Origin: Alopecurus myosuroides
Lineage: Eukaryota > Streptophyta > Magnoliopsida > Poales > Poaceae
Assembly: GCA_028641055.1 (NCBI GenBank)
Contig: CM054063.1
Span: forward strand, 49,973,827 to 50,037,826
Direction: 5' to 3'
Length of the DNA: 64,000 nucleotides
Below, one piece after another: positions 22,601 through 33,508 of this stretch. Below the pieces are notes generated by a model. The model was not told the origin of the DNA. It ran no database searches and was given only the letters and a program-made list of their open reading frames with translations. Within the stretch, counting starts at the first letter, position 1, and every line of letters starts with the position of its first letter. The position numbers and the translations under genes are program-made.

Positions 22601-24316
22601 GCCTTTCCTTATCCTTAGGAGGTGTCCGGGATCTTTCACGTCTGTGAGGTATATCATATCTTTCAGCTTTTTCAGCTGGGTTTCTCGGAGGTGGCATTAT
22701 TTTGCCGTCATTCCGGTGTTTGTCTTCCCGATCATGTGGTTTATATCCATCTTTCGGGAGATGAGGTCCGATTCTAGACGCTGCGTCCCGGTTATCTGGG
22801 TTCTTCCTGTCTTTTCTCGGATCCTCTTTTTTATCCGAATCTCCGGGTTCTTCCGGTCCAGGTGCTCCAGCAGCGCAAGTAGCTGTTTTGCAGAGGGCGG
22901 AATTATCATGCAGCCTCCCTGATCGTTTTTGGCCTCGCTGTTGCTGCTGTAATGCTTTTCCTAGGAAAGCATACACCCCTTGGAGTTTTTCCCCATTGGA
23001 GTACAGATCGTTGTTTAGGATGGCGAACGCTGCTTCCGCGTTTTCCGCTGCGGTTTTGTATATTGGTTCGCCCTTGGCATCTTTGCCGTTTAACTGCTTT
23101 TGCCAAGATGGGTTATAGAACCTTTCTTTTGGCGGCAGTTCTTCCGGTCTTGCAATTCCGGGTAACCTAGTAGGTTTTAATGCAGATCTATTCTTTCTCT
23201 CGTACTCCTCTATTTCCTCCTTCATGATTTTGATATCATGCTGGGTTTGTTGGAGATGTTGCCGAGATCGGAGTAAATGTTGTTGTTGCCGTTGGAAAGC
23301 TTGTCTCCTGGCTTCCAGCATCTCAGGGGGTTCATCTGGTCCCACTGGTGTTTGTAATAGCTCTTGCTCTTCCTGTTCCGTCATTGGCGGAGCAGTGATT
23401 TCCTTAGATTTCTTCTCCACGGGCTTTTCTCTGCTTGCTTTTCCTATTTCCGGGTTTTCTTCAGTTGTATAAGCTAGTTTTTTCTTCCGGAGTTTTTTAG
23501 CAGACTTGTGCCTTTTCTTGGAAGAGGGAGGATTTTTTGCAGGCTCATCTTCTGTCATCTCCTTGACATTAGGGAATATCGGAGAAGTTTCTCCGTCTTC
23601 TCTCTCTTCCTCTGGCGGAGGGGTTTTAGGGCTTTCCTGGCTGTCGGCACCCGTTGTATCAGCTGGTTTTGCCATTAGCACTTCATGGAATCCCTCTTGA
23701 AAGGACTTAACCTTTCTTACGAAGGCATCCTCGTCTTCGTCTTCGGAGTCGAAGTTATCCGATCCGGTTTCCGACTCCAACCTCGCCTCAATGGCGGCAA
23801 GCACGGACTTTGCTTCCGAGTTCATCGTCTTGTTGACGGATGTCGGATCTTCCGCCTCTGTGACGGGTGTTTGTTCTTCCGTCTCTATGACGGGTACGTT
23901 GTTATCTGCCTCTTGCACGGGATTTCCGTCATCCGTGTTTTCAGCGATTTTGGATTGCACCATGCCGATAAAGTGTGTATCACTTTTTTGTCGGCGATCT
24001 GAGCAGAATCCGGCATCATAGTCGTCTTCGACTGGGTATAGGGCGGGTGGGATAAATTTAGTTCCACCGCAAAACCCCATTGCCTCTGCAGTTAGTCCGA
24101 TAAAGATGTTAGCAGATCCGATCGGTAACACGCAGGCACTTACCAGGTGGTTTTGCGCCGGTATGTAGGATCCGTTGTCGAGGAAGCGCCCGACGTCGTC
24201 GTCGAACTCCAAGCTTCCGACAGTGATCGATCTTCCAATTCCGCCAAGTATCCCAGATCGGAATTTCACGCCTGACGTCGTTTGCCCCACGGTGGGCGCC
24301 AACTGTCGAGACATCG
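19671..24316 (-). pseudogene. Tat-A gag-protease-reverse transcriptase polyprotein, two TAG stops and RNase H-integrase deletion
   Basis: One reading frame runs from the LTR edge (ATG codons at 24458, 24329 or 24314; start unresolved) to 19671. Order: a long charged N-terminal part; a gag domain near 22380-21820 (TGSTNPDTWLSDYY, FRGTYKRPNSINQL); a zinc-knuckle-like C..H...H....C near 21690-21640; protease with MDGGSSINIMY near 21230; and RT with FLDAYSGYHQI, AGATYQRCMQ and the catalytic YVDDIAV. In-frame TAG codons at 21045-21047 and 20652-20654 each follow from a single CAG-to-TAG change. After KFDKVKW the frame joins a C-terminal piece (AWERLASYVPFRT) that parallels the end of the Tat-B integrase, so RNase H and the integrase core were deleted. 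Confidence 0.85.
24284..24301 (-). other. Primer binding site of Tat-A
   Basis: On the minus strand TGGCGCCCACCGTGGGGC follows the LTR end after two bases (GT). A site of this form is usual in Tat-lineage elements. The gag frame reads straight through it as LAPTVG. Confidence 0.75.
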
Positions 24317-24873
24317 TAGTAGTTTTCATAGACGGGGGTGCCATGAGACTACGGTAGAGACGTGGGGTAACGGGATAACGTAGTAACACAGAACACGGGA
24401 TTTTACCCAGGTTTGGTACGTCGCGACAGTACGGCGTACCTACTCCTGCACTTCTCACTAATTGGGACTAAAGCCCGTTTAACAGGGTTACAATGTGAGG
24501 GTGTAGATCTAGCTACTCGGCGAGGATGAGCTTCTCGGCGAGTTGCGTAGAGCTTCTCTGTTGTGCGGTAAAGAACTTGAACCTAACTTGTTTAATCTCT
24601 CTCCCGTCCGGCTTTATATAATAGCCGGGTTAGGGCTTACAGAATCAGAAACCTAGAAGACTACGTTTAACTTGTAACTTGGAAAGCAAGGAATCCGTCT
24701 TCTCCTCCAAGCCAGATCACACGGGCCGTGATCCGGGTTCTTCTAGAATCCGGCTTCTGCGCGTCGGACTACTGGGCCGTCCAATGGACCTGAGCCCATT
24801 ACCTGTAGGCCACCCTGGTAGTCCAGCTCTTTATCTACCATCTTCTATACCCCTATTCAGTATATATCCGACA
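24304..24873 (-). repeat. 5' LTR of Tat-A (complete, 570 bp)
   Basis: Ends are TGTCGG...CGACA on the minus strand, giving a short terminal inverted repeat. It matches 15041-15599 with about five transitions. The TATA-like box is at about 24605-24617, so transcription would start near 24575 and leave a leader of roughly 270 nt inside the LTR. That leader contains an open frame from the ATG at 24456-24458. Confidence 0.92.
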
Positions 24874-25615
24874 CTCACGTGCACCCGCAGGTCGGATGTT
24901 GTTTCCCAGCAGGTAATACACCGCCTCCGCGTCCCGCAACACAGCAGCGTCGGTCCACACAAGAGCGGCATGAGCCGCGTCCACGTCTCTCCCCGCAGCG
25001 GTCACCCAAGCCATTACCCAGGCCACCATTGCCTAACCAGGCGGGTAGTTCGGCGTGGTAGCAGCATGAGCAGACATAGGCCACCCCCGCCTTACCAGGG
25101 CGACAATTCGGCGTGGCAGCACCAACAGGGTCCCACGTCCGGCTTCCTGATTCAGCCACAGGGTTCCATGTCCGGCCTCCTTTTCTAGCCACACCTACAG
25201 CAGCCACAGGGTCCCACACCGGGCCTCCTTTTCCAGCCACACCCACAGCAGGCCCAGGGTATTTATATTCACGTACTCTTTATCTCAATATCCATTGGGA
25301 TTAACTATTTATACAATTTTTATATTATCAACTTTAGGATTCTATGGAGGTCAGGCCTCTATGCCCATGGCCGGGTTCTCGTGGAGCTGTGAGCACGATG
25401 CCGCCCACAGCCAGGAGGCTCCCATGTCCCAGCACATCGAGTGGTTCGGCAACATCTTTCACACTCCTCCACCAGGTCCCACCCTGGATACACAGTACGA
25501 TGAGTCCGGGTCCTTGGTTTCGATGCGTCAAGTTTGGTATCCTGACAGGTATGCCTGGACGCCTCGTGATGCTCGACCATCGCCTCCGCCTCGCCAAGAC
25601 AGACGTCGGCGTTGA
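24874..25615 (+). pseudogene. Plant-mobile-domain (MAIN-like) gene, 3' remnant
   Basis: Joining ...CGGAACA (15040) to CTCACGTGC (24874) restores the reading frame (RNTHVHPQV), so this is the rest of the interrupted exon. It continues as a Pro/Arg/Gln-rich tail with CAG-to-TAG stops (near 25062, 25080 and 25187) and a frameshift, including three imperfect copies of a CAGGGTCCCACGTCCGGCC unit at 25125-25257. An intron of about 84 bp (25258-25340) leads to a last exon reading GFYGGQASMPMAG and ending PPPRQDRRRR at 25615. The Q/P-rich tail is common in mobile-domain proteins. Confidence 0.5.
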
Positions 25616-26220
25616 TGATTTTATCTGTCATCATAGAAATGCCTATCTACTTACGAATGAGACATATGTTTATCTACTTATGTATAAGACCTATTTGTAT
25701 TCTATGTATGAGACATATGTTTATTTATTTATGTATGAGACATATGTGTATACTATGTTGTCGTGGGGCAACGAGCTAAAGTGTGTTGTAATATATGTTC
25801 TTAAGAAGATTACGTGACCATGTTTCTCATAGTGAATTTTGCGTGGACCGTTGGCACTCAGTTGTGGTTTTTCTTCTCATGTTGAGGAGGTTTGCTGTGT
25901 CACTTGTGTGTGTGATCGTGTTTACTATTTTCGCTGCATATTCGTCGTTTAAAACTATCCACAAATTTTATTGCACTTTGTGAGCCAAGTTGTGGGTCCT
26001 ATATCCCCCCTTGTGCCTCAAGAAAATGTGCCCGTTTCCACGATGCACTCTACTTAAATGTATTATTTTGGTCATGACAAACAAAAAACATTCCTTTCTT
26101 TTCAGATGGTTTTCACAATAATTGTACAAAATTGCCTGGTCTAGTTTGACCAAAACTTATGTGTGATTGTAACTACGTATTTATTTGGATATAGAAAATA
26201 CTAGATGGACCTATCGCGTC
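25616..26220. repeat. Short AT-rich tandem repeat and gene-free sequence
   Basis: At 25655-25755 the words ATGAGACATATGTTTAT and TATGTATAAGACC recur about every 38-40 bp, a decayed minisatellite of about three units just after the mobile-domain pseudogene. From 25756 to 26220 I see no gene, terminal repeats or other structure. Confidence 0.5.
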
Positions 26221-26228
26221 TTGCCGCG

Positions 26229-27155
26229 TTGTTTTTTTTTTTTAATGTAGGTTAAATGAGTGTGCTTTGTGACTCATCGTCGGGCAAAATTTCTGTTTCG
26301 GCTTCCGACCGAGACCGACAACAACGACACCCTTTGGTGGCGTGCCCTTCTTGAAGGCATCGTCGTGGCTGTGCTCTCGCTTTCTCTATCCACCCGATGT
26401 TCTCCGGGGAAACCCAAATCCCGCACAGGATTGGGAGAGGGCGACAATCTTGTGCATCTTACCTACAAGGCATCACCTTGGATATCTCGCCGGCCGGAGG
26501 GACCAGTGAAGGGAGCTAGTGGTAGGAGGCTGCGAACAATTGGGCGACCTTCGCTACGGCGGACACGCAGATGTGACTTCGGTTTTGGTGAGCTCCAGGT
26601 GAAAATCTTGCACCCGCCTTGGTTGATGCCGACGAAAGTGGTGCTCTCAATCGTCTCTTCCCTCCTTGGAGACATCAATGCGTAGTCGCTCCCTTCTGGT
26701 GTCGGTGTGTGGCATGCTCGCCCGGTCAGCAGTGTCTATCGTTAGCAGTTAGGCGGTCTGCAGCTCTAGGGCTGGCATGGATGTCAGAGCGGCATTTCAG
26801 GACTATCGACTCAGCCGTTTTGCGTTGAGGTGTTAGAGTGGCGGTTTTGGTCAATCGAGCAACTTAGTTGTCGACTCGCGAGGGGGCACAACCTTGGGGC
26901 CGGCGTGGATGTCGGAGCGGTGGTTTCGGGTGTTCACCCCCGCCATGTTGCATTGAGGTGCTTAGGTGTCTGTTGTGGTTGTTTGGATTACTTAGTCGCC
27001 GACTCACTTGGGATGCGGCCTCGGGGCCGGGGTCGTGTATTGTGTGTTGTATCGGTTTTCGTCCAGCTCCCCATATAAACTGGCTAACTTTTTTCTTCCA
27101 TATTATCAATGAAAATTCAAATCTTTTGCTCCGCTTTAAAGAAAATAATATCAAA
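26229..27155 (+). repeat. Unclassified dispersed-repeat-like sequence, possible retroposon
   Basis: GC-rich transcribed-looking sequence bounded on the left by a T13-14 run and on the right by ATCAATGAAAATTCAAATC and AAAGAAAATA, resembling the 3' tail of non-coding grass repeats. The frame 26260-26685 is open but shows no domain. The class cannot be set without a library search. Confidence 0.35.
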
Positions 27156-27770
27156 TTTCAAGACCCTTTATGAATTTGGGTGATACGCCTTTTAACAACA
27201 TCTTGTGTTACCCAACGATTATGTACTGCTAGACTGCTATAGGGCATAACAAAAGGTAACTGCCTATGCTAAATTATATGGAGAAGAAATTATGATTTAT
27301 CAATATAAAGATCCAAAATGACTTAAGGTGTTAGTAGAAACAGTACGTATTGAGATGTCACCATTTATAGAATAACCATAACGAAAAATACATTCATTTT
27401 CAAGTTCTCCGTAAACTTCAAAAAGGTTCACCAAAAATGTATCTAGTCGCCTCTTCCGGCAAGTCTTTTTATAAGAAATTAATAATGTTCTTGATTTCAG
27501 CTGCATAAAGTTTGTAATTCTCTCCTTACTTTATTTTTCTGGCAATGAATTATGTCCTGCTAGAAACGTGGTGTAGGTACTCGCTTAGCTGGGATTTTTC
27601 TATTCTTGGTTGGCCCCCAAGCAGACTCGATGGGGACAGCATGGGGATTGAGCCCTCGCAGGAGATGGCCGACCAGCTGAAATGGGTTTTTCTTTCCCCA
27701 AAAAACAAATTGCTACGTGTCCTATTTTTACTGGAGCGGACTGTGGAGCAACCAGAGAGCTTGTATAGCC
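27156..27770. other. Gene-free interval
   Basis: AT-rich to 27540, then GC-richer sequence (27565-27770) with a GGTTGGCCCCCAAGC word. No credible ORF, splice pair or terminal repeat. Confidence 0.4.
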
Positions 27771-28014
27771 CTGGACCATGTACAATGGTTGATAAGACGT
27801 CTTATCTTAATTTTTTAGATAAGACTAAAAACATAGTGTACAATGGATTATCGTTTAGCCCTTTTCACATTTCCTAAAAAAGTGGTGAGACAATTGTTGC
27901 TAAGAGATCATCTCTTAATTAAGAGAAGGCAAACTTTTTTTTTCGTTTCTCTCTCCTCTATCTCTGCAATTATCCGACATGTCATCCTTAAGATAGCACC
28001 ATTGTACGTGCCCA
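27771..28014. mobile_element. Candidate MITE with imperfect terminal inverted repeats
   Basis: The left end reads TGGACCATGTACAATGGT...GATAAGA; the right end, on the other strand, reads TGGGCACGTACAATGGTGCTAT. The shared GTACAATGGT core and small size (about 244 bp) suggest a non-autonomous DNA element. The inside is AT-rich and non-coding. Target duplication was not resolved, so the ends are approximate. Confidence 0.45.
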
Positions 28015-28321
28015 GATGGTAATCAAGCCGTTGTACTTTTTTTTCAAAAGAAGACGAAGAATACAAGTAGTTCTAATAACAGATGCATACGTCAGCGTCG
28101 TTTGCGTAATGCTTGCGTGTGTAAGCATACGTACGCAGTGCGTACGTCCAGGTTCAGCTTGCGTGCATGGGTGCCACACGTTCTTCTTCGACCACGCTAC
28201 GTACAAGGTATGCAGCTGCGTACCAACTGGCCTGCATCGTTGGAGGAGGAACACACTTGTGAACAGTAGATGCATCTCTATCCATCTATACTCCGTGGAC
28301 ATGCGGGCAACACAAGCCAAT

Positions 28322-28331
28322 TATATATATA
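28322..28331 (+). promoter_or_regulatory. TATA box upstream of a possible first exon
   Basis: TATATATATA lies 63 bp before the ATG at 28394. It could also be simple AT repeat. Confidence 0.3.
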
Positions 28332-28393
28332 GTCAGCACAGACCAAGATTTTCTGGCTTGTTTAGCTCCCAGCACGCACACGTACCAAATACA

Positions 28394-28465
28394 ATGATCT
28401 ACCTCAAGAGGGTCGACGACGGCCGGCGTCCGTGCGACTTTCGCAGGCGTGACTGCTTGGTGCAG
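28394..28465 (+). CDS. Possible orphan first coding exon (24 codons)
   Basis: ATG at 28394 opens exactly 24 codons (MIYLKRVDDGRRPCDFRRRD...) to a strong splice donor, CAG|GTACGA, at 28466. GC content and codon use are gene-like and unlike the AT-rich surroundings, and a TATA box precedes it. No matching second exon was found in the next 5 kb. It may belong to a decayed gene or be chance. I do not recognise the peptide. Confidence 0.25.
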
Positions 28466-31371
28466 GTACGACGTACATTACATCGATCCGTACGCACGCA
28501 CGCTTAGGGTTGTTAAGTTCTTATTATATGAAAAATCAAATTATATGCCGTTGAGGCCGCATGTGCACATCCAGAATCTGTTTAGTCATCAAATATAGTA
28601 TTTTTCTTCGAAATGGAGGATGAACCCTCGCCTCTGTATCAAAATAATGCACGCACTTTTTTCTCTATATTAAAATATAGAGACAGAAATCATCATGCCT
28701 TGCAAGAAAATACATCGGTCAAACGAAAGCCATCGTCCAGGCCATAACTCACTACACCTACAATTTTGATGCAATTTTGATGAAGGGGGTGGACCTTATC
28801 GGAGCCAATTGCTCTAACCTCACACACATCATCTAAAACCAAAGACCTCACCCAAGCTGCCCCATGGCGAGCCGAGATCACAAACCGGTCTAGCAGACAC
28901 AAATACGTGGAGAATGGATTTAAGCGCCGGGCCATTTCATGGTGACAACTATTTTGGCCCTTGGCACGGAAAGTCTAAAGCCGCTATTGTGTTAGTGGCT
29001 ATCAATTTTATTCCATTTTGGCTAGGGTGCACAGTTTTTTCTTTTTGAGGGGATGCACGTACTGTGTTATTTCTTTGGACGGTGATGTGGGGGTGTCATT
29101 TTTAAATACGTTTTAAACAAAATTTAAAATGTAAAAACGATTGAAAAAATGTTGAGCATATTTATTAACATTTTATATGTTCACGAAGTCGTTTCATGGG
29201 AATCAGATATTTTGTGTGACCTCTATAAAAAAGACAAAATTTGGTGCTAAAATAAGCCTTTATACGAGACATTTATTTTTGTCTTTTCTACAAAAGGCAC
29301 AAAAATGTCTATTCTTGATGAAACGACTTTACAAAATCATAGAATATGAAAATGTATCTATGAAATTTTGTTTCAAAACTTTTTGATATTCCAAGATTTG
29401 GTTTCTAAATACCGGATGCATATTCACCCGATTTTACCAAAATAAATTTCTGCGATTATGCCAACACCGCCCTATAAAATATCAAACCTTGCAGCCAAGG
29501 TAGGCCCCATACGCATGAATAATTTTAATTAGTAAGCTCCGCCACTCCCTAGGAATTTCCTCTTTTCCACTGCTTTCACAGTAACATTATAAAAAATTAA
29601 GTAAAATTTGGATGCTTACCATACTATAAAGTATACACTTGATAGAATTGGTACCAATATGATAATAGGTTACCACGAAAGAACTAAGCATGTATGGTCA
29701 CATTTTTACAATAGTCCTTGGGGGGATGGAGCCCGTGTCATTTTCATAGAAGAATGGTGCAAACCACCAAAATTGTAAGCATGATCAAATGAATTCAGGT
29801 GGATGAGAAGTAATTAATTGGCTTCCCTGGGCCCCAAAACACTAGGAGTAGTACATGCTTAAAATAATCTAGAGACACATTTTTTGACAAAATTTATCAA
29901 ATATATATGCGCATAAGTATATCGAAAAACCATACAACAAAAAATAATTGGTAAAACAAGTTCAACAAAACACTCATATCATACATAATGGTAACACTAT
30001 AGAAAGAATGAATATAACATAACGTCATGAACAACATAGGTCCATATGGATACAATATCGTAGACACAAGACCTAACATACCATCCACACACGCTTAACA
30101 AGTACTAGCCAAACAAAGTTGTAATCAATAATCGGTATAGTGACCATGTAAGTGAGTTCATGATTAACCCACAAACTCAGATACTCACTAACTACTAATT
30201 GTGCTAAATCAGCTTATGATTTTGGATCAAAATCAAATTATTTAACAAAAAATCATCAGATAATCCTAATTAACATTTTGATAATCATTGTCCGGATCTT
30301 ATTTTACATATCATATCTTATACAGTATTCGTATGTCAGTGTGAGATCGGTTATTTTTATTCATAGGATTTCTTGAAACCGGATATAGATTCTCTAAAGT
30401 GAATTTGGATAGATCATTTGGTGCGAAAATTATGTTATCCCTTTATTTCCTTATGTCTAACTAAGCGTTTGTCAACATAGCCTTTTGCCTGATAACCGGC
30501 TTTCCACTTTACAGGTTGGCATTTCACAAGGCCGGTTATCAGCCTGCTTTACCAGACAAGTCACACAATATATATATTTTACCAACAATGCCAAGTCAAG
30601 CTAATGACGACACATAGACTAGACCCGATTACTATATTTATAGTGGTTGCTGGCGCCATATAACATGAAAGCAACTTAGGGCATCTATGCATCCTGTTTG
30701 TTAGTCTTTTTTTTGGATTGGATATGCATGCTTTTATTTTTGTTTTGAGGAATTTCAATATTAAGTGATGGATAAAGTACAAATACAAAAACCCCAATAA
30801 ACGGCCGGTATGCAAGTTGCGGGCTGGTGTGGTATAGAGAAAATCGAGCAAATTAGTTACATATAGAGTACCACAGACAGAAGAATTATCCCGGGGAAGC
30901 AATATGGGAGAACATGACTACTAATTTCTGAAGTCTAGTTCAGCTCATCGAGTTTGCACAAATATTCATTCATAGAAGGATATCTTCAGCACATCTTCAG
31001 GAGAAATTGGCTCGTTCTCATTTTCAGAATTTCATGAATAAATTCCGCCTATTTCATATGTTAGTTGCAAGCGTAGACATCCCTATGCACCAAAAGAATG
31101 ACCTGCTGAATCTAGGGGCACTGCACACACTCATGCATGTTCGATACTTTCGGATAAAACACAAAATGGGCAAGAATCATAGGTTCTAATGCCTCCCAGA
31201 AACAAATCTGATTAAGCAACAGCGGTTCGTCGAGTAGTTCATCCACGTCAGAGTGGCAAATCGGATCCTGCAGAAGTTTAAACGCTATTGTGTATGCTGA
31301 TTTAGTGGTTATATTTTTATAGTTCAAATCCACCGAACCTAACAAATTATATGCGAGTGGAGATTTGATGC
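28466..31371. other. Gene-free interval with weak ORF fragments
   Basis: Mostly AT-rich sequence. A minus frame at 28693-28935 (80 codons) looks like repeat-borne coding debris, and another at 31112-31345 (77 codons) is unrecognised. A perfect 12-bp inverted repeat lies at 30489-30542. Nothing else can be supported. Confidence 0.4.
30489..30542. repeat. Perfect 12-bp inverted repeat (hairpin)
   Basis: CTGATAACCGGC (30489-30500) and GCCGGTTATCAG (30531-30542) are exact reverse complements separated by 30 bp. It might be the core of a small foldback element; no longer repeat arms were seen. Confidence 0.6.
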
Positions 31372-31690
31372 ACTAGTCACTAGTGCTCGTACCGTTTTAA
31401 AAAAAATCAGAAAATATATTTATAAGTTTCAAAAAATTGTGAAAAAGAATCCAGACATAGCCAAAGGCATGTCTTATAAACGTGCAAAAAATCAATTCCA
31501 AATACTTTGTATTATGAACTACATGAAAATGACAAAAGTGTGGATATGAGTATGCCTATTTGAAATCTCTAAATTTTATCATATTTTGACATATTTGTTT
31601 AGCCCATAGTACTTTGCATTTTTTGAAACTCATAAATATAATTTTTGATTTTTTTAAAAACGAGGGGAGCACCGGTGCTCACGAGCGCAC
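31372..31690. mobile_element. Candidate MITE with inverted repeats of about 60-70 bp
   Basis: The left arm (about 31372-31440) contains AGTGCTCGTACCGTTTTAAA and ATATTTATAAGTTTCAAAA; the right arm (about 31613-31690) contains TTTTTGAAACTCATAAATAT and GGGGAGCACCGGTGCTCAC. The arms are imperfect reverse complements, and the centre is AT-rich and non-coding. Target duplication was not resolved. Confidence 0.6.
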
Positions 31691-32076
31691 AAAACGTTTT
31701 CTGATTATATGCATACTATTCATTGTGGCAATTGGCATATACTCAGAAAGATTCCAATTGGGCCTCACGTCCCTTCTATTCTATAGCAACACCTTAGCCT
31801 ATAAAGAACGGATAAGGATACCCCTAGGTTGTGGCCCTAATATCAGTTGATTGAGATTTATTTAAATATCGGCCATATTTTAAATCTTACAGACCAATGG
31901 TTGGCTAGCTGCAATCATTTTAATACACTTCATGTTCCATGTGTAGCCTTTTACAAATAGAGAAAAAAAGTAAAATTTTACTAAAACTTGCACACCTTAA
32001 AACCGTTTAATTAAAGGAAAATTTTGGAAATGCATTTATTATTTTATTGTAATATTGGGAGTAAAGATCCAATATA
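31691..32076. other. Gene-free AT-rich interval
   Basis: No ORF, repeat pair or regulatory site that I can support. Confidence 0.4.
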
Positions 32077-32770
32077 ATTTTTTTTTTTGCGAGAAAACTT
32101 CCAATCTATTCATCAACAACCATGGTAGTACAAAGAACACTAGAAATAATAGAAATTACATCCAGGTCCGTAGACCACCTAGCGACGACTAAAAGCACTG
32201 GAGCGAGCCGAAGGCGCGCCGCTGTCATCGCCCCTCCGTCGCCGGAGCCGGGCAAACCTTGTTGTAGTAGACAGTCGGGAAGTCGTCGTGCTACGGCCAC
32301 AAAGGACCAGCGCACCAGACCAGCAACCATCGCCGATGAAGAGAAGCGTAGATCGGAAGAATCCAATTTGTAGACACCCGAACATAGACGAACAAATACT
32401 AGATCCAAGTGGATCCACCAAACACAAACGCCGACCGAATCCCATGAGATCCGCCGAAGACACACCTCCACACGCCCTCGGATGATGTTAGACGCATCAC
32501 CGAAACGGGGGCTAGACGGGGAGGATCTTATTCCAACTTCAAGGAGCCGCCCCCTCGTCTTCCTCGATGAGACACAAACCCTAACAAAACACAAAAAAAA
32601 CAGCTGAAAACGGAGCCCTCCCGCCGGCAAGTAACCAGATCCACCAAGTCTCCATGGCCCTAAGGCCACGGGAGACCGAGCAGATCGGCCACGGCCGCCG
32701 GCAGGAGGCGGATGCCCTAATCGCCTTTTCCTGCGAGCGGAGGACGAAGGGATGCCCTAATTTTTTTTGG
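32077..32770 (-). mobile_element. Poly-A-tailed retroposon-like element
   Basis: Read on the minus strand it begins near AGGGCATCCCTTCGTCC, is GC-rich, contains a TTAGGGTTTGTG leader-like word, and ends TTGATGAATAGATTGGAAG followed by TTTTCTCGC and a run of A. The A run and the flanking TAATTTTTTT words at both ends (about 32067 and 32758) fit insertion by target-primed reverse transcription. A 187-codon minus frame (32106-32669) has no domain I recognise. SINE, truncated LINE or retrocopy remain open. Confidence 0.45.
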
Positions 32771-33385
32771 AAGTGCAAATTTTTATTATTTTATTATTGA
32801 TGTCCCTTCTATTATTTTAATATTTTATTATATGGAAGTGCAAATTTTGGAAGTAGAAATATTATAAATGAATAATTCCTTACATGTTTTTCGTCCAACC
32901 TTGGAGATGCAACATTATTTTAATGTTGATGTGATCATAAGAGAGACAAACTGAAATTACCTTCTTTGTTCGTAGCCTAGCTCGTAGGGTTTTAGATTTA
33001 ATCGTGTTTACCAGCGTTGTCTTAGGACTTGTAAAGCTTATGAAAAACGTGGTATACTAAGACCTTCTAATGCCGAGTCTACACTGGAGTATCCGAGTAT
33101 GGAAAGGAGCTCGGATCGACTCTATATCAATTCTTGCGGATAAAAAACTCCATTCATGCATGCTTGGTACGGCAGGATTTAATTGGCTAGCTACGGTCTA
33201 GACAGACTCTAGACCATCGTCGTCTTCTTTCTTGCTCCATTGATGTCTGCAGCGTGGACATTTCAAACGGCTACAGCATGCACACCCAATTACTACACGT
33301 CAAGCAGCGATCTCCGGCCAGCCATACCGTCGTTCGGAACTCTTCTCGATCTTTATCTCTACATCCATTTGGCTCCCTTCTCCCC
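32771..33385. other. Upstream region of the bHLH gene
   Basis: AT-rich to about 33150, then mixed composition. An ACGT core occurs in TACACGTCAAG near 33295. No other element is claimed. Confidence 0.4.
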
Positions 33386-33392
33386 TATATAT
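33386..33392 (+). promoter_or_regulatory. TATA box of the bHLH gene
   Basis: CCCCTATATATG gives TATATAT at 33386-33392, about 117 bp before the ATG at 33509. The leader between them is CT-rich in part (GGGCTCTCTACC), fitting a start near 33420. Confidence 0.5.
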
Positions 33393-33508
33393 GTAGTCGT
33401 GCACAGCACACGGGCTCTCTACCACGATCCAGAAGCAACTTTCTATCGCTCTTGAGTGTTCAATTTCAGGTGAAGGAGTGAAGGACACTGGGCTAGGATC
33501 CTAGGATT

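Larger units (their letters stand above)
15041..24873 (-). mobile_element. Tat-A: Tat-lineage Ty3/gypsy retrotransposon with an antisense gene
   Basis: The order on the minus strand is 5' LTR (24873-24304), primer site, one long gag-protease-RT frame (to 19671), an antisense gene (16137-19055, + strand), purine tract next to 15600, then the 3' LTR (15599-15041). RNase H and the integrase core are deleted, so it cannot integrate by itself. The LTRs differ by about 5 transitions in 559 bp by eye, indicating a young insertion. It splits the mobile-domain pseudogene. The left junction has lost the first 11 bp of the LTR and the target duplicate. Confidence 0.9.

Noticed and set aside
21395..23700. 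Plus-strand ORFs across the Tat-A gag region
   Set aside because: Mirror frames of the long minus-strand polyprotein; no motifs.
26260..26685. 141-codon plus-strand ORF
   Set aside because: No domain, no splice partners, and it lies in a sequence with dispersed-repeat character.
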